DNA of 64,000 nt. Source: Pedobacter sp. MC2016-05. Lineage in GTDB: Bacteria > Bacteroidota > Bacteroidia > Sphingobacteriales > Sphingobacteriaceae. This document shows, one piece after another, positions 8,602-17,501 of this stretch. Position numbers and translations under genes: made by a program. The notes below the pieces were generated by a model, which searched no databases, was not told the DNA's origin, and was given only the letters and a program-made list of their open reading frames with translations. Location of the stretch: assembly GCF_026239735.1 (NCBI RefSeq), contig NZ_JAPIVT010000014.1:62001-126000 (forward strand), given 5' to 3'. Each line of letters begins with the position of its first letter. Within the stretch, counting starts at the first letter, position 1.

Positions 8602-8624
8602 CAGGTTTATGTTTGCTAAACCTG
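8602..8624 (+). terminator. Weak hairpin after the antiporter gene
   Basis: CAGGTTTA and TAAACCTG pair around a 7-nt loop about 45 nt past the stop codon. There is no good T-run, so its role as terminator is uncertain. Confidence 0.3.
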
Positions 8625-8680
8625 TTAGAACGGTTGTACTTTTTGTTGCACAAAGTTTAAATAAACGATAGCCGCTCGCA

Positions 8681-8720
8681 AAAAGATATTAGTGATAGCA
8701 GGGCGAACTTGGATAGTAGC
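8681..8720. repeat. Possible dispersed repeat, copy 1
   Basis: The stretch AAAAGAT-N3-AGTGA-N-AGC-N-GG resembles, with about 18 of 24 bases matching, the opposite strand of 63950-63975 at the far end of the window. It lies in a spacer with no gene, so a dispersed non-coding repeat is likely. Confidence 0.4.
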
Positions 8721-8790
8721 AATTACATTGCTTTTCAAAATTTAAAACTAAACTCGCATTCTTATTGTAGTAAATAGAAAATTCTATACT

Positions 8791-9345
8791 ATGGCAACAT
8801 CACAAGAAGGAAGTACTAACAATACTCAGGAAGAAGATAATATTAAAGATTTAGGTGGCAAAGAAGCGGTTGAAAAATTACGCAGCCTTGCTGAAAAGGC
8901 AGAAAGCTGCTTTTTTTGTACAAATATTAAAACCGGAGTTCCTTTATCGGTAAGGCCAATGGCTATTCAGCAGGTTGATGATGAAGGAAATATTTGGTTT
9001 ATGAGTATGAAAGACAGTCATAAGAACGACGAAATAGCTACTGATCCATTTACACACTTACTATTCCAGGCGGGTGCACATTCGGGCTTTGTGAACATTT
9101 ATGGCATTTCTGAAATTAGCAGAGACCAGGCTAAGATTGATGAGCTGTGGAGTCCATTTATTAAAACCTGGTTTCAAGGTGGGAAAGAGGATCCAAATAT
9201 CACGTTGATAAAAGTGATCCCATCAGAGGGTTATTATTGGGACACTAAAAATGGAACGGCCGTGGCATTTTTAAAGATGGCAGCCTCGGTTATTACAGGC
9301 AAAACAATGGATGATTCGGTGGAAGGTACGTTGGATATAGATTAG
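8791..9345 (+). CDS. General stress protein, pyridoxamine 5'-phosphate oxidase-like flavin-binding family
   Basis: A 184-residue cytoplasmic protein of the split-barrel FMN-binding fold (COG3871 type). The core starts at about residue 28 (KLRSLAEKAESCFFCTNIKTGVPLSVRPMAIQQVDDEGNIWFMSMKDSHKNDEI), which is the signature of Bacteroidota general stress proteins, and continues to the strand with EGYYWDTKNG. The first 25 residues are polar and probably disordered. It is likely to bind FMN or a related cofactor, but its reaction is unknown. It stands alone in its transcript. Confidence 0.8.
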   Translation: MATSQEGSTNNTQEEDNIKDLGGKEAVEKLRSLAEKAESCFFCTNIKTGVPLSVRPMAIQQVDDEGNIWFMSMKDSHKNDEIATDPFTHLLFQAGAHSGFVNIYGISEISRDQAKIDELWSPFIKTWFQGGKEDPNITLIKVIPSEGYYWDTKNGTAVAFLKMAASVITGKTMDDSVEGTLDID

Positions 9346-9354
9346 TTAGTGAAT

Positions 9355-9398
9355 GGTTAAAAGTTAAATTTTGTATTTACAACTTTTGATTTTTAACC
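9355..9398. terminator. Inverted repeat between convergent genes
   Basis: GGTTAAAA and TTTTAACC form the ends of an imperfect inverted repeat with inner AGTT/AACT pairing and A/T-rich flanks. It lies between the stops of the stress protein gene and the small gene at 9398, so it may end both transcripts. Confidence 0.45.
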
Positions 9399-9610
9399 TA
9401 TTTATCGTCTAAATTATCATATCCTTCTAACTCTTCTCTTTGAGATCTTTTGCTCAAAATATCATCTTCTTCATTTTGAACTTTAGAGAAGAATAATGCT
9501 TCGGCTTGTATTCTTTTAATTAATTGGCGGACAAGGGTTAAATCAAATGCATCTTTACTCAGTTTGATGCAGTATTCTCTTTCGTTAATTTCTAAGCTTG
9601 AAGTATTCAT
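9398..9610 (-). CDS. Small conserved-looking hypothetical protein
   Basis: A 70-residue, charged, probably cytoplasmic protein, MNTSSLEINEREYCIKLSKDAF at its start and an acidic tail ending GYDNLDDK. It matches no family that I know. The ATG at 9610 was chosen over a longer reading (to 9664) because the extra 18 codons run through a TATATTTA promoter box and the lysS terminator. The predicted helix 22-45 is the only evident structure. It lies downstream of lysS but has its own promoter. Confidence 0.6.
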   Translation of the reverse strand: MNTSSLEINEREYCIKLSKDAFDLTLVRQLIKRIQAEALFFSKVQNEEDDILSKRSQREELEGYDNLDDK

Positions 9611-9635
9611 AAGGCAATCTTTTTCTATTGATTGC

Positions 9636-9645
9636 TGTAAATATA
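9636..9645 (-). promoter_or_regulatory. -7 box of the small gene at 9610
   Basis: The minus strand reads CTATATTTAC, matching TAnnTTTA, about 26 nt before the ATG and directly after the lysS terminator stem. Confidence 0.5.
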
Positions 9646-9646
9646 G

Positions 9647-9681
9647 AAAAGGCTTGCTAAACAATTGTTAGCAAGCCTTTT
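9647..9681 (-). terminator. Intrinsic terminator of lysS
   Basis: Fourteen paired bases (9647-9660 with 9668-9681, arm AAAAGGCTTGCTAA) around a 7-nt loop, ending in TTTT on the minus strand. The promoter of the next gene begins within a base or two of it. Confidence 0.85.
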
Positions 9682-9710
9682 AAATTTTTGTTATGTTTAT
9701 GTTAAGGTTT

Positions 9711-11420
9711 TTATTTATGCGACAAAAACAAACCTTCGTCGGTTTTGGTAACTTTTAAAACCCCTTTACCGGTAAGACCTTTAAGGGTGGTATCCCACTT
9801 TTTGTTGCTCCAATCTGTAAGTTTAGCCTTAACAACGGTTAATAAAAGTTGTTCGTCTTCTTTTACCAAAACAAATAATTCAGTTTCTTCCGGAGATAAT
9901 TCAATCTTCTTTTGCTCAGGGCGCATTTGTGGGAAGAATAATACTTCCTGAATGGTGCTTTGGTTGGTCATTAACATTACAATTCTGTCGATACCGAAAC
10001 CTAACCCTGATGTTGGCGGCATACCATATTCCAAAGCACGAACAAAATCTTCATCCATGGCCATTGCCTCATCATCACCACGATCTGCAAGTGTCAATTG
10101 ATCTTCAAAACGTTCTTTCTGATCGATAGGATCATTTAACTCTGAATAAGCATTTCCGATTTCTTTACCATTTACAAAAATCTCAAAACGTTCTACTAAA
10201 CCAGGAGCAGACCGGTGTTTTTTAGCTAACGGCGTCATTTCGATAGGATAATCGGTAATGAAAGTAGGCTGAATGAGGTTCGCTTCTACTTTTTCACTGA
10301 AAATCTCGTCTACCAATTTACCACGACCCATGGTAGAATCGGTTTGAATACCCAAAGTTGCACAGGTTTGAAGCAACGCTTCTTCATCCATTGCAGAAAC
10401 GTCAATTCCTGTATATTTTTGAATTGACTCGTACATGGTTAATTTCTCATACGGTCCTTCGAAATTGATATCGTTATCGCCCACTTTAACCACAGCTGAG
10501 CCGTTGGTTGCAATCGCTACTTTCTCTAAACATTCTTCAACCATGGCCATCATCCAGATATAATCTTTATAGGCTACATATATTTCCATTGAAGTAAATT
10601 CAGGGTTATGGGTACGATCCATTCCTTCATTACGGAACATTTTACCGAATTCATAAACGCCATCGAAACCAGCAACAATCAATCTTTTTAGGTACAACTC
10701 ATTTGCAATACGCAAATAAAGCGGCATATCTAAAGTATTATGATGCGTAGCAAAAGGACGAGCGGCTGCACCGCCGTGAATTGGTTGAAGAATAGGCGTT
10801 TCTACTTCCATCCAACCTTGTTCATCAAAATAGTTGCGCATGGAGTTAATTACCTTACTCCGTTTGATGAAAATTTGTTTGTAATCTGGATTTACGGTTA
10901 AATCAACGTAGCGCATTCTATAACGCAATTCCGGATTAGTAAATCCATCGTAAACGTTGCCCTCATCATCCCGTTTAACAATAGGAAGGGGGCGAAGTGA
11001 TTTCGCTAATACTTTAAATTCGGTAACGTGGATAGAAATTTCACCAGTTTGAGTAGTGAAAACATAGCCTTTAATCCCAATGAAATCGCCAATATCCAAA
11101 AGTTTTTTGAATACGGTATTGTATAATGTTTTGTCTTCGCCTGGGCAAAGCTCATCTCTTTTTAAATAAACCTGAATACGGGCAGTAGAATCTTGAATTT
11201 CGGCGAAAGAAGCTGCACCCATGATGTTACGCCCCATAATACGACCAGCCAAGCTAACCGTCTTATAAGCAGTTTTATCCTTTTCGTAGTTCTTCAATAT
11301 ATCAGCAGCACTTACATTTACATCATAAGATTCTGCAGGATAGGGCTCGATGCCTAACGCTCGTAATTGTTTTAGCGACTCACGTCGTAATATTTCTTGT
11401 TCTGATAATCCTATACTCAT
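9711..11420 (-). CDS. lysS: Lysyl-tRNA synthetase (class II)
   Basis: Charges tRNA-Lys with lysine in the cytoplasm. The protein has the N-terminal OB-fold anticodon-binding domain (about 55-165), then the class II core with motif 2 (FRNEGMDRTHNPEFTSME) and motif 3 (GLGFGIDRIVML). After motif 3 there is an extra tail of about 65 residues (KIELSPEETELFVLVKEDEQLL...), also found in other Bacteroidota LysS. The start is the ATG at 11420 (569 aa). An earlier TTG at 11438 lies inside the -7 box TACTTTTG, so it was rejected. It is followed by a strong terminator. Confidence 0.95.
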   Translation of the reverse strand: MSIGLSEQEILRRESLKQLRALGIEPYPAESYDVNVSAADILKNYEKDKTAYKTVSLAGRIMGRNIMGAASFAEIQDSTARIQVYLKRDELCPGEDKTLYNTVFKKLLDIGDFIGIKGYVFTTQTGEISIHVTEFKVLAKSLRPLPIVKRDDEGNVYDGFTNPELRYRMRYVDLTVNPDYKQIFIKRSKVINSMRNYFDEQGWMEVETPILQPIHGGAAARPFATHHNTLDMPLYLRIANELYLKRLIVAGFDGVYEFGKMFRNEGMDRTHNPEFTSMEIYVAYKDYIWMMAMVEECLEKVAIATNGSAVVKVGDNDINFEGPYEKLTMYESIQKYTGIDVSAMDEEALLQTCATLGIQTDSTMGRGKLVDEIFSEKVEANLIQPTFITDYPIEMTPLAKKHRSAPGLVERFEIFVNGKEIGNAYSELNDPIDQKERFEDQLTLADRGDDEAMAMDEDFVRALEYGMPPTSGLGFGIDRIVMLMTNQSTIQEVLFFPQMRPEQKKIELSPEETELFVLVKEDEQLLLTVVKAKLTDWSNKKWDTTLKGLTGKGVLKVTKTDEGLFLSHK

Positions 11421-11435
11421 TTCGGGTATTTTTTG

Positions 11436-11443
11436 CAAAAGTA
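11436..11443 (-). promoter_or_regulatory. -7 promoter box of lysS
   Basis: TACTTTTG on the minus strand matches TAnnTTTG exactly and ends 15 nt before the lysS ATG. Confidence 0.55.
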
Positions 11444-11532
11444 AGAATTTTGCAAGATGTTTAATAATAGTATTTGCCTCTCCTCACGCAGAAAAGATTT
11501 ATACCTTTTTATTTTTCCTGTTGGAGTTGCTT

Positions 11533-11991
11533 TTAATTGAAATGGTAAAGGAATATTACGTTGCCGGTATAGGCTGTTTTGGTTTGGCCTTTAATATCAA
11601 GATTGGCTTCGATTACCACTTTTGTAATGCCTCTTAAATCAGATATTGCTTTCAGTTTCGCCCTTAATTGAACTTCATCATTTACTAAAACAGGTTTGTT
11701 AAACTTAAACTTTTCAATTCCATAGTTTACCTCCATTTTTACATTCTGAATGTCAGCGATTTGTTTCCATAAATAGGGGATAAGAGATAGGGTCAAATAG
11801 CCATGAGCAATAGTAGAACCGAATGGTCCTTCATCTTTAGCTTTCTGTTCATCACAGTGGATCCATTGAAAATCCAAAGTTGCCTCGGCAAATTTTGTGA
11901 TTTGTTGCTGATCTATTTTGTGCCATTGAGAGCTGCCAATTTCTTTTCCCAAAAATGATTCGTACTCTTCGAAACTATTAATTACAACCAT
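11533..11991 (-). CDS. MaoC-family (R)-specific enoyl-CoA hydratase-like protein, copy 1
   Basis: A 152-residue hotdog-fold protein. The MaoC hydratase motif is complete: DFQWIHCDEQKAKDEGPFGSTIAHGYLTLSL, with the catalytic Asp-x4-His pair and the GSTIAHG turn. It probably hydrates trans-2-enoyl-CoA reversibly. The second ATG (11991) was chosen because it aligns with the start of the paralogue at 44916; an ATG two codons earlier is possible. It lies near a fatty acyl-CoA ligase on the same strand, which fits a role in acyl-CoA metabolism, but the 150-bp spacing does not prove an operon. Confidence 0.82.
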   Translation of the reverse strand: MVVINSFEEYESFLGKEIGSSQWHKIDQQQITKFAEATLDFQWIHCDEQKAKDEGPFGSTIAHGYLTLSLIPYLWKQIADIQNVKMEVNYGIEKFKFNKPVLVNDEVQLRAKLKAISDLRGITKVVIEANLDIKGQTKTAYTGNVIFLYHFN

Positions 11992-12148
11992 ATTCACTTC
12001 CGTCGGGTTTAAAAGAGTGATGTGAATTACATTACTCTGACAGTTGAAAGGTAGGTAATTTTATAGGATAAAAGAAATTATCAATTTAAAGCCATTAATC
12101 GATAATAGCTAGGGTAAATGATGAACGTAATTAATAGCAAGTTACTCT

Positions 12149-14065
12149 TTATGATTCTGCCTCGATCCCTTCTTCATACATTGAATCGATTGTATCACTA
12201 TATTTCTTTTCTACAATTCTACGTTTAACCTTCATTGTAGGTGTAATCTCACCTTCATCAATACTAAATGGATTGCGTTTGATTTTGAAATTCTTGATGC
12301 GTTCGAATTTGGCAAGTTCGTTTGAGATTTTCTTGATGTCTTGCTCCATCCAGTCAATTATTTCCTGTTCGCGTATAAATGGATCGGCAATCTCGAAATA
12401 AGATGATTTTAGTTTAAACGTTTCTTCTAATGTTTCCCTATTTGGAATTATGATAGCGGTAATGAATTCTCGTTTATCTCCTATTAAAAATAACTGATCG
12501 ATCTTCGGGCTTTTTAGATAGATATTTTCTACAGGAGTTGGGTAAACGTTTTTGCCATACGCATTGACGATCATGTTTTTGAGGCGATCTGTTATTTGTA
12601 GGTTACCTTTATAAAATCGACCAATATCACCAGTGTGGAACCACATGTCCCGATCGATTGCTTCAGCTGTTTCTGCTGGTTTATTGAAATATCCTTTCAT
12701 TACACAGTGGCCCCGAACAATTATCTCGCCTTCAGCGCACTGAAAATCTTCGTTAAATGTGTCATGCGTTTGGATGTTAATGATTTCCTTGCTTTCTACA
12801 TCCTGAACGCCCACTTCAATACCTGGAATTATGCGACCCACGGTGCCATAAACCTGGCGATGGTATTCGGTTACAGACATTACCGGCGAAGTTTCGGTTA
12901 AGCCAAAACCTTCCAATACTTTAATCCCTAAATCGCCGAAAAACTCACCCACATTTTTCGGTAGGGCAGCCCCGCCAGATATCATAAACTTTAAACGGCC
13001 TCCGGTTTTCTCCTTAATTTTACTGAAAACTAATTTCTCGGCAACTGCCTTTTTAGTCGAAAGAATAAATCCAGGATTTTCACCTGCCTCTTTTTTTACA
13101 CGATATTTTTTGCCGTTTTCTAGCGCCCAAGTAAATATTTTAGCCTTAGTACCTCCGCCAGCTTTACCAGATTTAATTGCTTTATCATGTATCCGTTCCA
13201 ATAATCTAGGTACGCAACTCATTACCGTCGGCCTAACTTCGCCCATATTTTTCGCCAGTAGTTCCAAGCTTTGAGCGAAAGCAATTTTACAGCCTTGAGT
13301 GCAACAGACATGATAGGTGGCTGTGCGCTCAAACACATGCGACAGAGGTAAAAATGAAAGGAAAGTTTCGGTTTGATCGATTACCGGGATTTGTTGCAGA
13401 CAGACCTCCACATTTTTAACAAAATTATGGTGCGTAAGCATTACCCCTTTTGGCGTTCCTGTAGTACCCGAGGTATAAATCAAAGACGACACATCTTCTG
13501 GTAGCACTAAACTTCTGCATTGATCTATTTCTGCTTTTTCTGCTGCTGTAGTTTGGTGCTTCAAGGCCAAGATGTCGGAAAAGGATATAATTTCTACATC
13601 AACATCTGATGGCACTTTTACTTTCTCGAAATCTTTAAACGCGGGAATAATATATTTTAGATCTTTACAGTTTGAAGCAACTTTTAGTACCTTTCTATAG
13701 AGAAAATTGTTACCAACTAATATTCCTTTAATGCCAGAATCATTAATGATGTAGCCTACTTCTTGTTCTGATAGCGTTGGGTAAATAGAAACATTTATTA
13801 CGCCAATTTGCTGAATGCCTTGATCATAATAGACATATTCGGGTGAGTTTTCGATCATTAATCCTAACCGATCGCCTTTCTTTATTCCTTTTTCCAAAAA
13901 GAAAGCAGAAACTGCATCAGCTCTTTTTAAAGTATCTTCAAATGATATCTCCACCCATTCAGCACCTTGTTTATGTATTAAAAAAGTTTCTTCGGGTTTG
14001 TGAATGTTTTTTACAACATTTCTTAAAAGGGTAGGGATGGTTGAAAATTCGTTAATTAATGGCAT
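12149..14065 (-). CDS. Long-chain fatty-acid-CoA ligase (AMP-forming)
   Basis: A 638-residue ANL-superfamily enzyme. The adenylate-binding P-loop YTSGTTGTPKGVMLTHHN starts at 197; GGAALPKNVGEFFGDLGIKVLEGFGLTETSPV gives the A5 region and WFHTGDIGRFYKGNLQITDRLKNMIVNAYGKNVYPTPVE the A7-A8 region. The order and size match the eukaryote-like/FAA1-type ligases found in Bacteroidota, which activate long-chain fatty acids with ATP and CoA at the inner face of the membrane. No transmembrane segment is seen. It is downstream of a repeat-rich spacer and upstream of a MaoC hydratase on the same strand. Confidence 0.9.
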   Translation of the reverse strand: MPLINEFSTIPTLLRNVVKNIHKPEETFLIHKQGAEWVEISFEDTLKRADAVSAFFLEKGIKKGDRLGLMIENSPEYVYYDQGIQQIGVINVSIYPTLSEQEVGYIINDSGIKGILVGNNFLYRKVLKVASNCKDLKYIIPAFKDFEKVKVPSDVDVEIISFSDILALKHQTTAAEKAEIDQCRSLVLPEDVSSLIYTSGTTGTPKGVMLTHHNFVKNVEVCLQQIPVIDQTETFLSFLPLSHVFERTATYHVCCTQGCKIAFAQSLELLAKNMGEVRPTVMSCVPRLLERIHDKAIKSGKAGGGTKAKIFTWALENGKKYRVKKEAGENPGFILSTKKAVAEKLVFSKIKEKTGGRLKFMISGGAALPKNVGEFFGDLGIKVLEGFGLTETSPVMSVTEYHRQVYGTVGRIIPGIEVGVQDVESKEIINIQTHDTFNEDFQCAEGEIIVRGHCVMKGYFNKPAETAEAIDRDMWFHTGDIGRFYKGNLQITDRLKNMIVNAYGKNVYPTPVENIYLKSPKIDQLFLIGDKREFITAIIIPNRETLEETFKLKSSYFEIADPFIREQEIIDWMEQDIKKISNELAKFERIKNFKIKRNPFSIDEGEITPTMKVKRRIVEKKYSDTIDSMYEEGIEAES

Positions 14066-14454
14066 CGCTCGTTATTTGGTAGTCAATATAATTAACAATA
14101 ATAATGCTTTTTGGTTTAAAAAAGCAAATCGATATACGCTCGCCCGTTTTGATTGGAATATGTTTTCCCGTAGATTAGAGAAATCTACGAAGTTTTGGAT
14201 TAAAAAATCCGTTATCTTTTTAAAATCTAAGCTCAGAAATCATTTTTAGTCTGCGAGATCTGCGTTAATCAGCGAGAGAAGATATTGATGTTCCTGAGAA
14301 TTTGATTTATATCATGTTGATAAAATTTATATCCCGCAGATTAACAAGATTTACGCGGATTATAGTATAATCGCCACAGCGAGGAAAAAATTAATCTCCT
14401 TTATTCTTTGAAATCAGATTGTTTCATCAGCAATAATAAGTGCTTTAAACGCAA
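14066..14454. other. Gene-free spacer with dispersed repeat words
   Basis: No credible gene was found in about 390 bp. There is a small hairpin (CGTAGATT/AATCTACG near 14170-14195). Two stretches, near 14252-14280 and 14333-14361, carry the 'CTGCG.GAT...AATC' type words on opposite strands that I know as common Bacteroidota spacer repeats. Confidence 0.4.
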
Positions 14455-14480
14455 AAAGGCCTCGAAAAATCGAGACCTTT
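14455..14480 (-). terminator. Intrinsic terminator of the isc cluster
   Basis: Arms AAAGGCCTCGA and TCGAGACCTTT pair with one mismatch around AAAA; on the minus strand the stem is followed by TTTTT. It lies just downstream of iscA. Confidence 0.75.
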
Positions 14481-14501
14481 AAATATTATTTGTTAGAAAT
14501 T

Positions 14502-14828
14502 CTAAACGGAGAAACTCTCGCCACATCCACAACTGCGACTGGCATTTGGATTGATAAAGTTGAAACCTTTTCCATTCAATCCATCAGTAAAATCTAACTC
14601 CGTACCCGCTAGGTAAAGGAAAGATTTCATATCTAATGCGATTTTAATTCCTCTGTCTTCAAAAAACTGATCGCCTTTTTGTTCTTCGTTATCAAAATCC
14701 AGGTTATACGATAAGCCAGAACAACCGCCACCTTTTACGGAAACACGTAAGAAATAATCAGAACCCATTTCTGAATCCTGCATTAAATGCGTGATTTTTT
14801 CTTTTGCTTTATCTGTTATAGTAATCAT
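14502..14828 (-). CDS. iscA: Iron-sulfur cluster assembly protein IscA/ErpA-type
   Basis: A 108-residue A-type carrier with the three conserved cysteines: Cys36 in VKGGGCSGLSY and Cys100/Cys102 in SRSCGCGESFSV. It receives Fe-S clusters from the IscU scaffold and hands them to target proteins. FTDGLNGKGFNFINPNA is the usual pre-C-terminal block. It is the last gene of iscS-iscU-iscA on the minus strand; whether it is IscA, SufA or ErpA in a narrow sense cannot be decided from motifs. Confidence 0.9.
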   Translation of the reverse strand: MITITDKAKEKITHLMQDSEMGSDYFLRVSVKGGGCSGLSYNLDFDNEEQKGDQFFEDRGIKIALDMKSFLYLAGTELDFTDGLNGKGFNFINPNASRSCGCGESFSV

Positions 14829-14951
14829 TTCTTTTAGTATTTAGTATAAAGTAGCTAGATCAAATTCGTAATCATCCTACCTTTAATAACATTGTAGAAA
14901 GACAAATAGCGTACCAATCTAAGTACCCAATACTTTCTACTATATACTTTT

Positions 14952-15365
14952 CTAGTGGTGTGACTTTTCCAATACAATTGCCTCTAAACCATTTTTAACG
15001 CGGTAATCGTTAATGGCAGATTTAATTGCATCTTCTGCCAACACCGAGCAGTGAATTTTTACTGGAGGTAAAGCCAATTCTTCAACAATATCCATGTTAT
15101 CGATAGATAAAGCTTCATCAATTGTTTTTCCTTTTAACCATTCTGTAGCTAAAGACGAAGATGCGATAGCCGAACCACAACCGAATGTTTTAAATTTAGC
15201 ATCGGTGATGACATTATCTTCTCCAACCTCAATTTGTAAACGCATCACGTCACCACACTCAGGTGCGCCCACCAGACCAGTTCCTACAAATTTGCTGTCT
15301 TTATTTAATGTACCTACGTTGCGTGGGTTATTGTAATGGTCAATTACTTTTTCTGAATATGCCAT
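14952..15365 (-). CDS. iscU: Iron-sulfur cluster scaffold protein IscU
   Basis: A 137-residue scaffold on which Fe-S clusters are built. All ligands are present: Cys37 and Asp39 in APECGDVM, Cys63 in TFGCGSAIASSS, and His105-Cys106 in LPPVKIHCSVLAEDAI. The LPPVK motif (99-103) is the docking site for the HscA chaperone in well-studied systems, although no hscA/hscB is seen here. It lies between iscS and iscA. Confidence 0.93.
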   Translation of the reverse strand: MAYSEKVIDHYNNPRNVGTLNKDSKFVGTGLVGAPECGDVMRLQIEVGEDNVITDAKFKTFGCGSAIASSSLATEWLKGKTIDEALSIDNMDIVEELALPPVKIHCSVLAEDAIKSAINDYRVKNGLEAIVLEKSHH

Positions 15366-15519
15366 GATTTATATTTCTTTAAATCCCTTGCGGGATGGTT
15401 TTAATTTTTGTTATACGTTTCTAGTTGCGAGTTAAAGGTCAGGTGTCAAACAAGTTGCTTATGCTCCCGGACTTAAAACTTGTGACTTACAACTTTTAAC
15501 TCATAATTTGCTTCGCAAA

Positions 15520-16731
15520 TTAATGTTCTGCCCACTCAATTTTACTCAAGTCAATTCCTTCTTTAAACATTTCCCAAAGCGGAGAAAGTTCTCTTAAGTG
15601 ATTAACTGCTTTTTGAGTAACCGCAATTGCCTGGTCAATTTCTTCTTCGGTAGTAAATCTTCCTAAGCCATAACGGATAGAAGAGTGTGCTAAATCATCA
15701 GATAAACCTAAGCTCTTTAATACATAAGATGGCTCTAAAGATGCTGAAGTACAAGCTGAACCCGAAGATACCGCTAAATCGCTCATGGCCATCATTAAAC
15801 CTTCACCCTCAACGTATTTAAAAGAGATGTTTGCTACATGTGGTAAACGGTGTTGTGTATTACCATTAACATAACTTTCTTCCATTTGGTTTAACGTCGA
15901 TTCTAATTTATCACGTAAACCAGATAAACGAATTGCTTCGCTTTCCATCTCTAAACGACAAAGTTCGCATGCTTTACCCAAACCAACAATACCAGGAACG
16001 TTAAGTGTACCAGAACGCATGCCACGCTCGTGGCCTCCGCCATCCATTTGTGAAGTAACTTTAACTCTTGGGTTTTTTCTGCGAACGTAAAGTGCACCAA
16101 CGCCTTTCGGCCCGTACATTTTATGTGCTGAAAACGCCATTAAGTCGATTCCGTCTGCATTAACATCAACTGGAATCTTACCAACTGCTTGCGTAGCATC
16201 CGTCATAAATAAAGCACCATGTTTGTGTGCAATTGCCGAAATTTCTTTAACCGGTTGGATTACGCCAATTTCGTTGTTACCATACATAATCGATACTAAG
16301 ATCGTTTCCGGAGTCATTGCAGCTTCTAACTCAGCCAAGTCAATTAAACCATCTTCTTTAACGCCTAAGTATGTCACTCTAGCGCCGTTTTTCTCCAGGT
16401 GTTTACAAGTATCTAAAACGGCTTTGTGCTCTGTAACCGCAGTAATAATGTGGTTACCTTTATCTTTATACATTTCGAACACACCTTTAATAGCCAAGTT
16501 ATCAGCTTCGGTTGCGCCCGATGTAAAAATTACTTCTTTTTCAGTACAGCCGATTAATTTGGCTACCTGCTCACGAGCATAATCTACTCCCTCTTCAGCC
16601 ACCCATCCAAAAGCGTGATTACGGCTTGCGGCATTTCCAAATTTTTCAGTAAAGTAAGGTAGCATCGCTTCCAACACTCTAGGGTCTAAAGGTGTTGTTG
16701 CGTTATTATCTAAATATATCGGCTGTTTCAT
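15520..16731 (-). CDS. iscS: Cysteine desulfurase IscS
   Basis: A PLP enzyme that takes sulfur from cysteine for Fe-S clusters and other sulfur uses. Key residues are the PLP lysine Lys204 in [10 protein letters not shown] and the persulfide Cys327 in the [17 protein letters not shown] loop, which is the long, IscS-type loop. The ATG at 16731 gives 403 aa and the standard start [16 protein letters not shown]; a longer reading to 16782 adds 17 hydrophobic residues that cross the promoter, so it was rejected. It is the first gene of iscS-iscU-iscA. No iscR, hscA, hscB or fdx accompanies the cluster. Confidence 0.94.
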   Translation of the reverse strand: MKQPIYLDNNATTPLDPRVLEAMLPYFTEKFGNAASRNHAFGWVAEEGVDYAREQVAKLIGCTEKEVIFTSGATEADNLAIKGVFEMYKDKGNHIITAVTEHKAVLDTCKHLEKNGARVTYLGVKEDGLIDLAELEAAMTPETILVSIMYGNNEIGVIQPVKEISAIAHKHGALFMTDATQAVGKIPVDVNADGIDLMAFSAHKMYGPKGVGALYVRRKNPRVKVTSQMDGGGHERGMRSGTLNVPGIVGLGKACELCRLEMESEAIRLSGLRDKLESTLNQMEESYVNGNTQHRLPHVANISFKYVEGEGLMMAMSDLAVSSGSACTSASLEPSYVLKSLGLSDDLAHSSIRYGLGRFTTEEEIDQAIAVTQKAVNHLRELSPLWEMFKEGIDLSKIEWAEH

Positions 16732-16754
16732 CTCTATTCTGTTAATTATGATCA

Positions 16755-16782
16755 CAAAGATACAAAAAAACTTTTTGAACAA
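16755..16782 (-). promoter_or_regulatory. Promoter of the isc cluster
   Basis: On the minus strand TATCTTTG (16762-16755) matches TAnnTTTG exactly, with TTG at 16782-16780 spaced 17 nt upstream. It ends 23 nt before the iscS ATG. Confidence 0.55.
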
Positions 16783-16850
16783 TTATAATTAATAGCTATG
16801 ACCTTATAGATAAAACACGCATTTTTACATTCAACCAACCTTTTTAAACG

Positions 16851-17258
16851 ATGAACAAGATAGAACATATCGGTATTGCCGTAAACAACCTCAATAAATC
16901 AGTTCCACTTTATGAACTCTTATTAAATACCTCCTGTTACAAAACGGAAATTGTTGCATTAGAACACGTTAACACTGCATTTCTAAAAGCAGGCGAAAAT
17001 AAAGTTGAACTTTTAGAAGCGACTTCCGACGATAGTATAATCGCGAAATTTTTGCAGAAAAAAGGAGAGGGGATTCACCATATTGCCTTTGCGGTTGATG
17101 ACATTATCGAGGAGATGGAGCGACTAAAAGCCAATGGTTTTACACTGCTTAACGACGTTCCAAAAAAAGGCGCCGATAATAAAATGGTATGTTTCGTACA
17201 TCCAAAAGATACGAATGGAGTTTTAATAGAGCTTTGCCAGGAAATTAAATGGGTTTAG
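16851..17258 (+). CDS. mce: Methylmalonyl-CoA epimerase
   Basis: A 135-residue vicinal-oxygen-chelate protein that interconverts (R)- and (S)-methylmalonyl-CoA between propionyl-CoA and succinyl-CoA. The metal-binding pattern is visible: His6 in KIEHIGIAVNN, EGIHHIAFAVDD in the middle and the C-terminal Glu in GVLIELCQ. The length is normal for the family. It is divergent from iscS. The mutase genes are not in the window, though a biotin-dependent acyl-CoA carboxylase subunit is at 46474. Confidence 0.9.
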   Translation: MNKIEHIGIAVNNLNKSVPLYELLLNTSCYKTEIVALEHVNTAFLKAGENKVELLEATSDDSIIAKFLQKKGEGIHHIAFAVDDIIEEMERLKANGFTLLNDVPKKGADNKMVCFVHPKDTNGVLIELCQEIKWV

Positions 17259-17501
17259 AAAGATAGGTGATGGTTATTGAGAATAGGAATTGACAAGGTT
17301 GACGAATGCGACTAATTTGTTTTATTTGAAAATGAACGGTTCTGATTTTATCGCTTACGGCAGGCCTGCTAACCGCTATAATCTCGATGAAGAATCGGGA
17401 GCTACCGCTTTTATCAGGTTTAATTTAACGTCATGCAGTAATTCTAACCTAACAAATAACCAAACTAAGCCTAAAATCTTTCAATCCCAAAATCTAGTTT
17501 C
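17259..17501. other. Spacer without a convincing gene
   Basis: About 240 bp between mce and the next gene. An open frame from 17290 to 17511 (73 codons) crosses it but is low-complexity, overlaps the next start and shows no recognisable fold. Confidence 0.35.
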
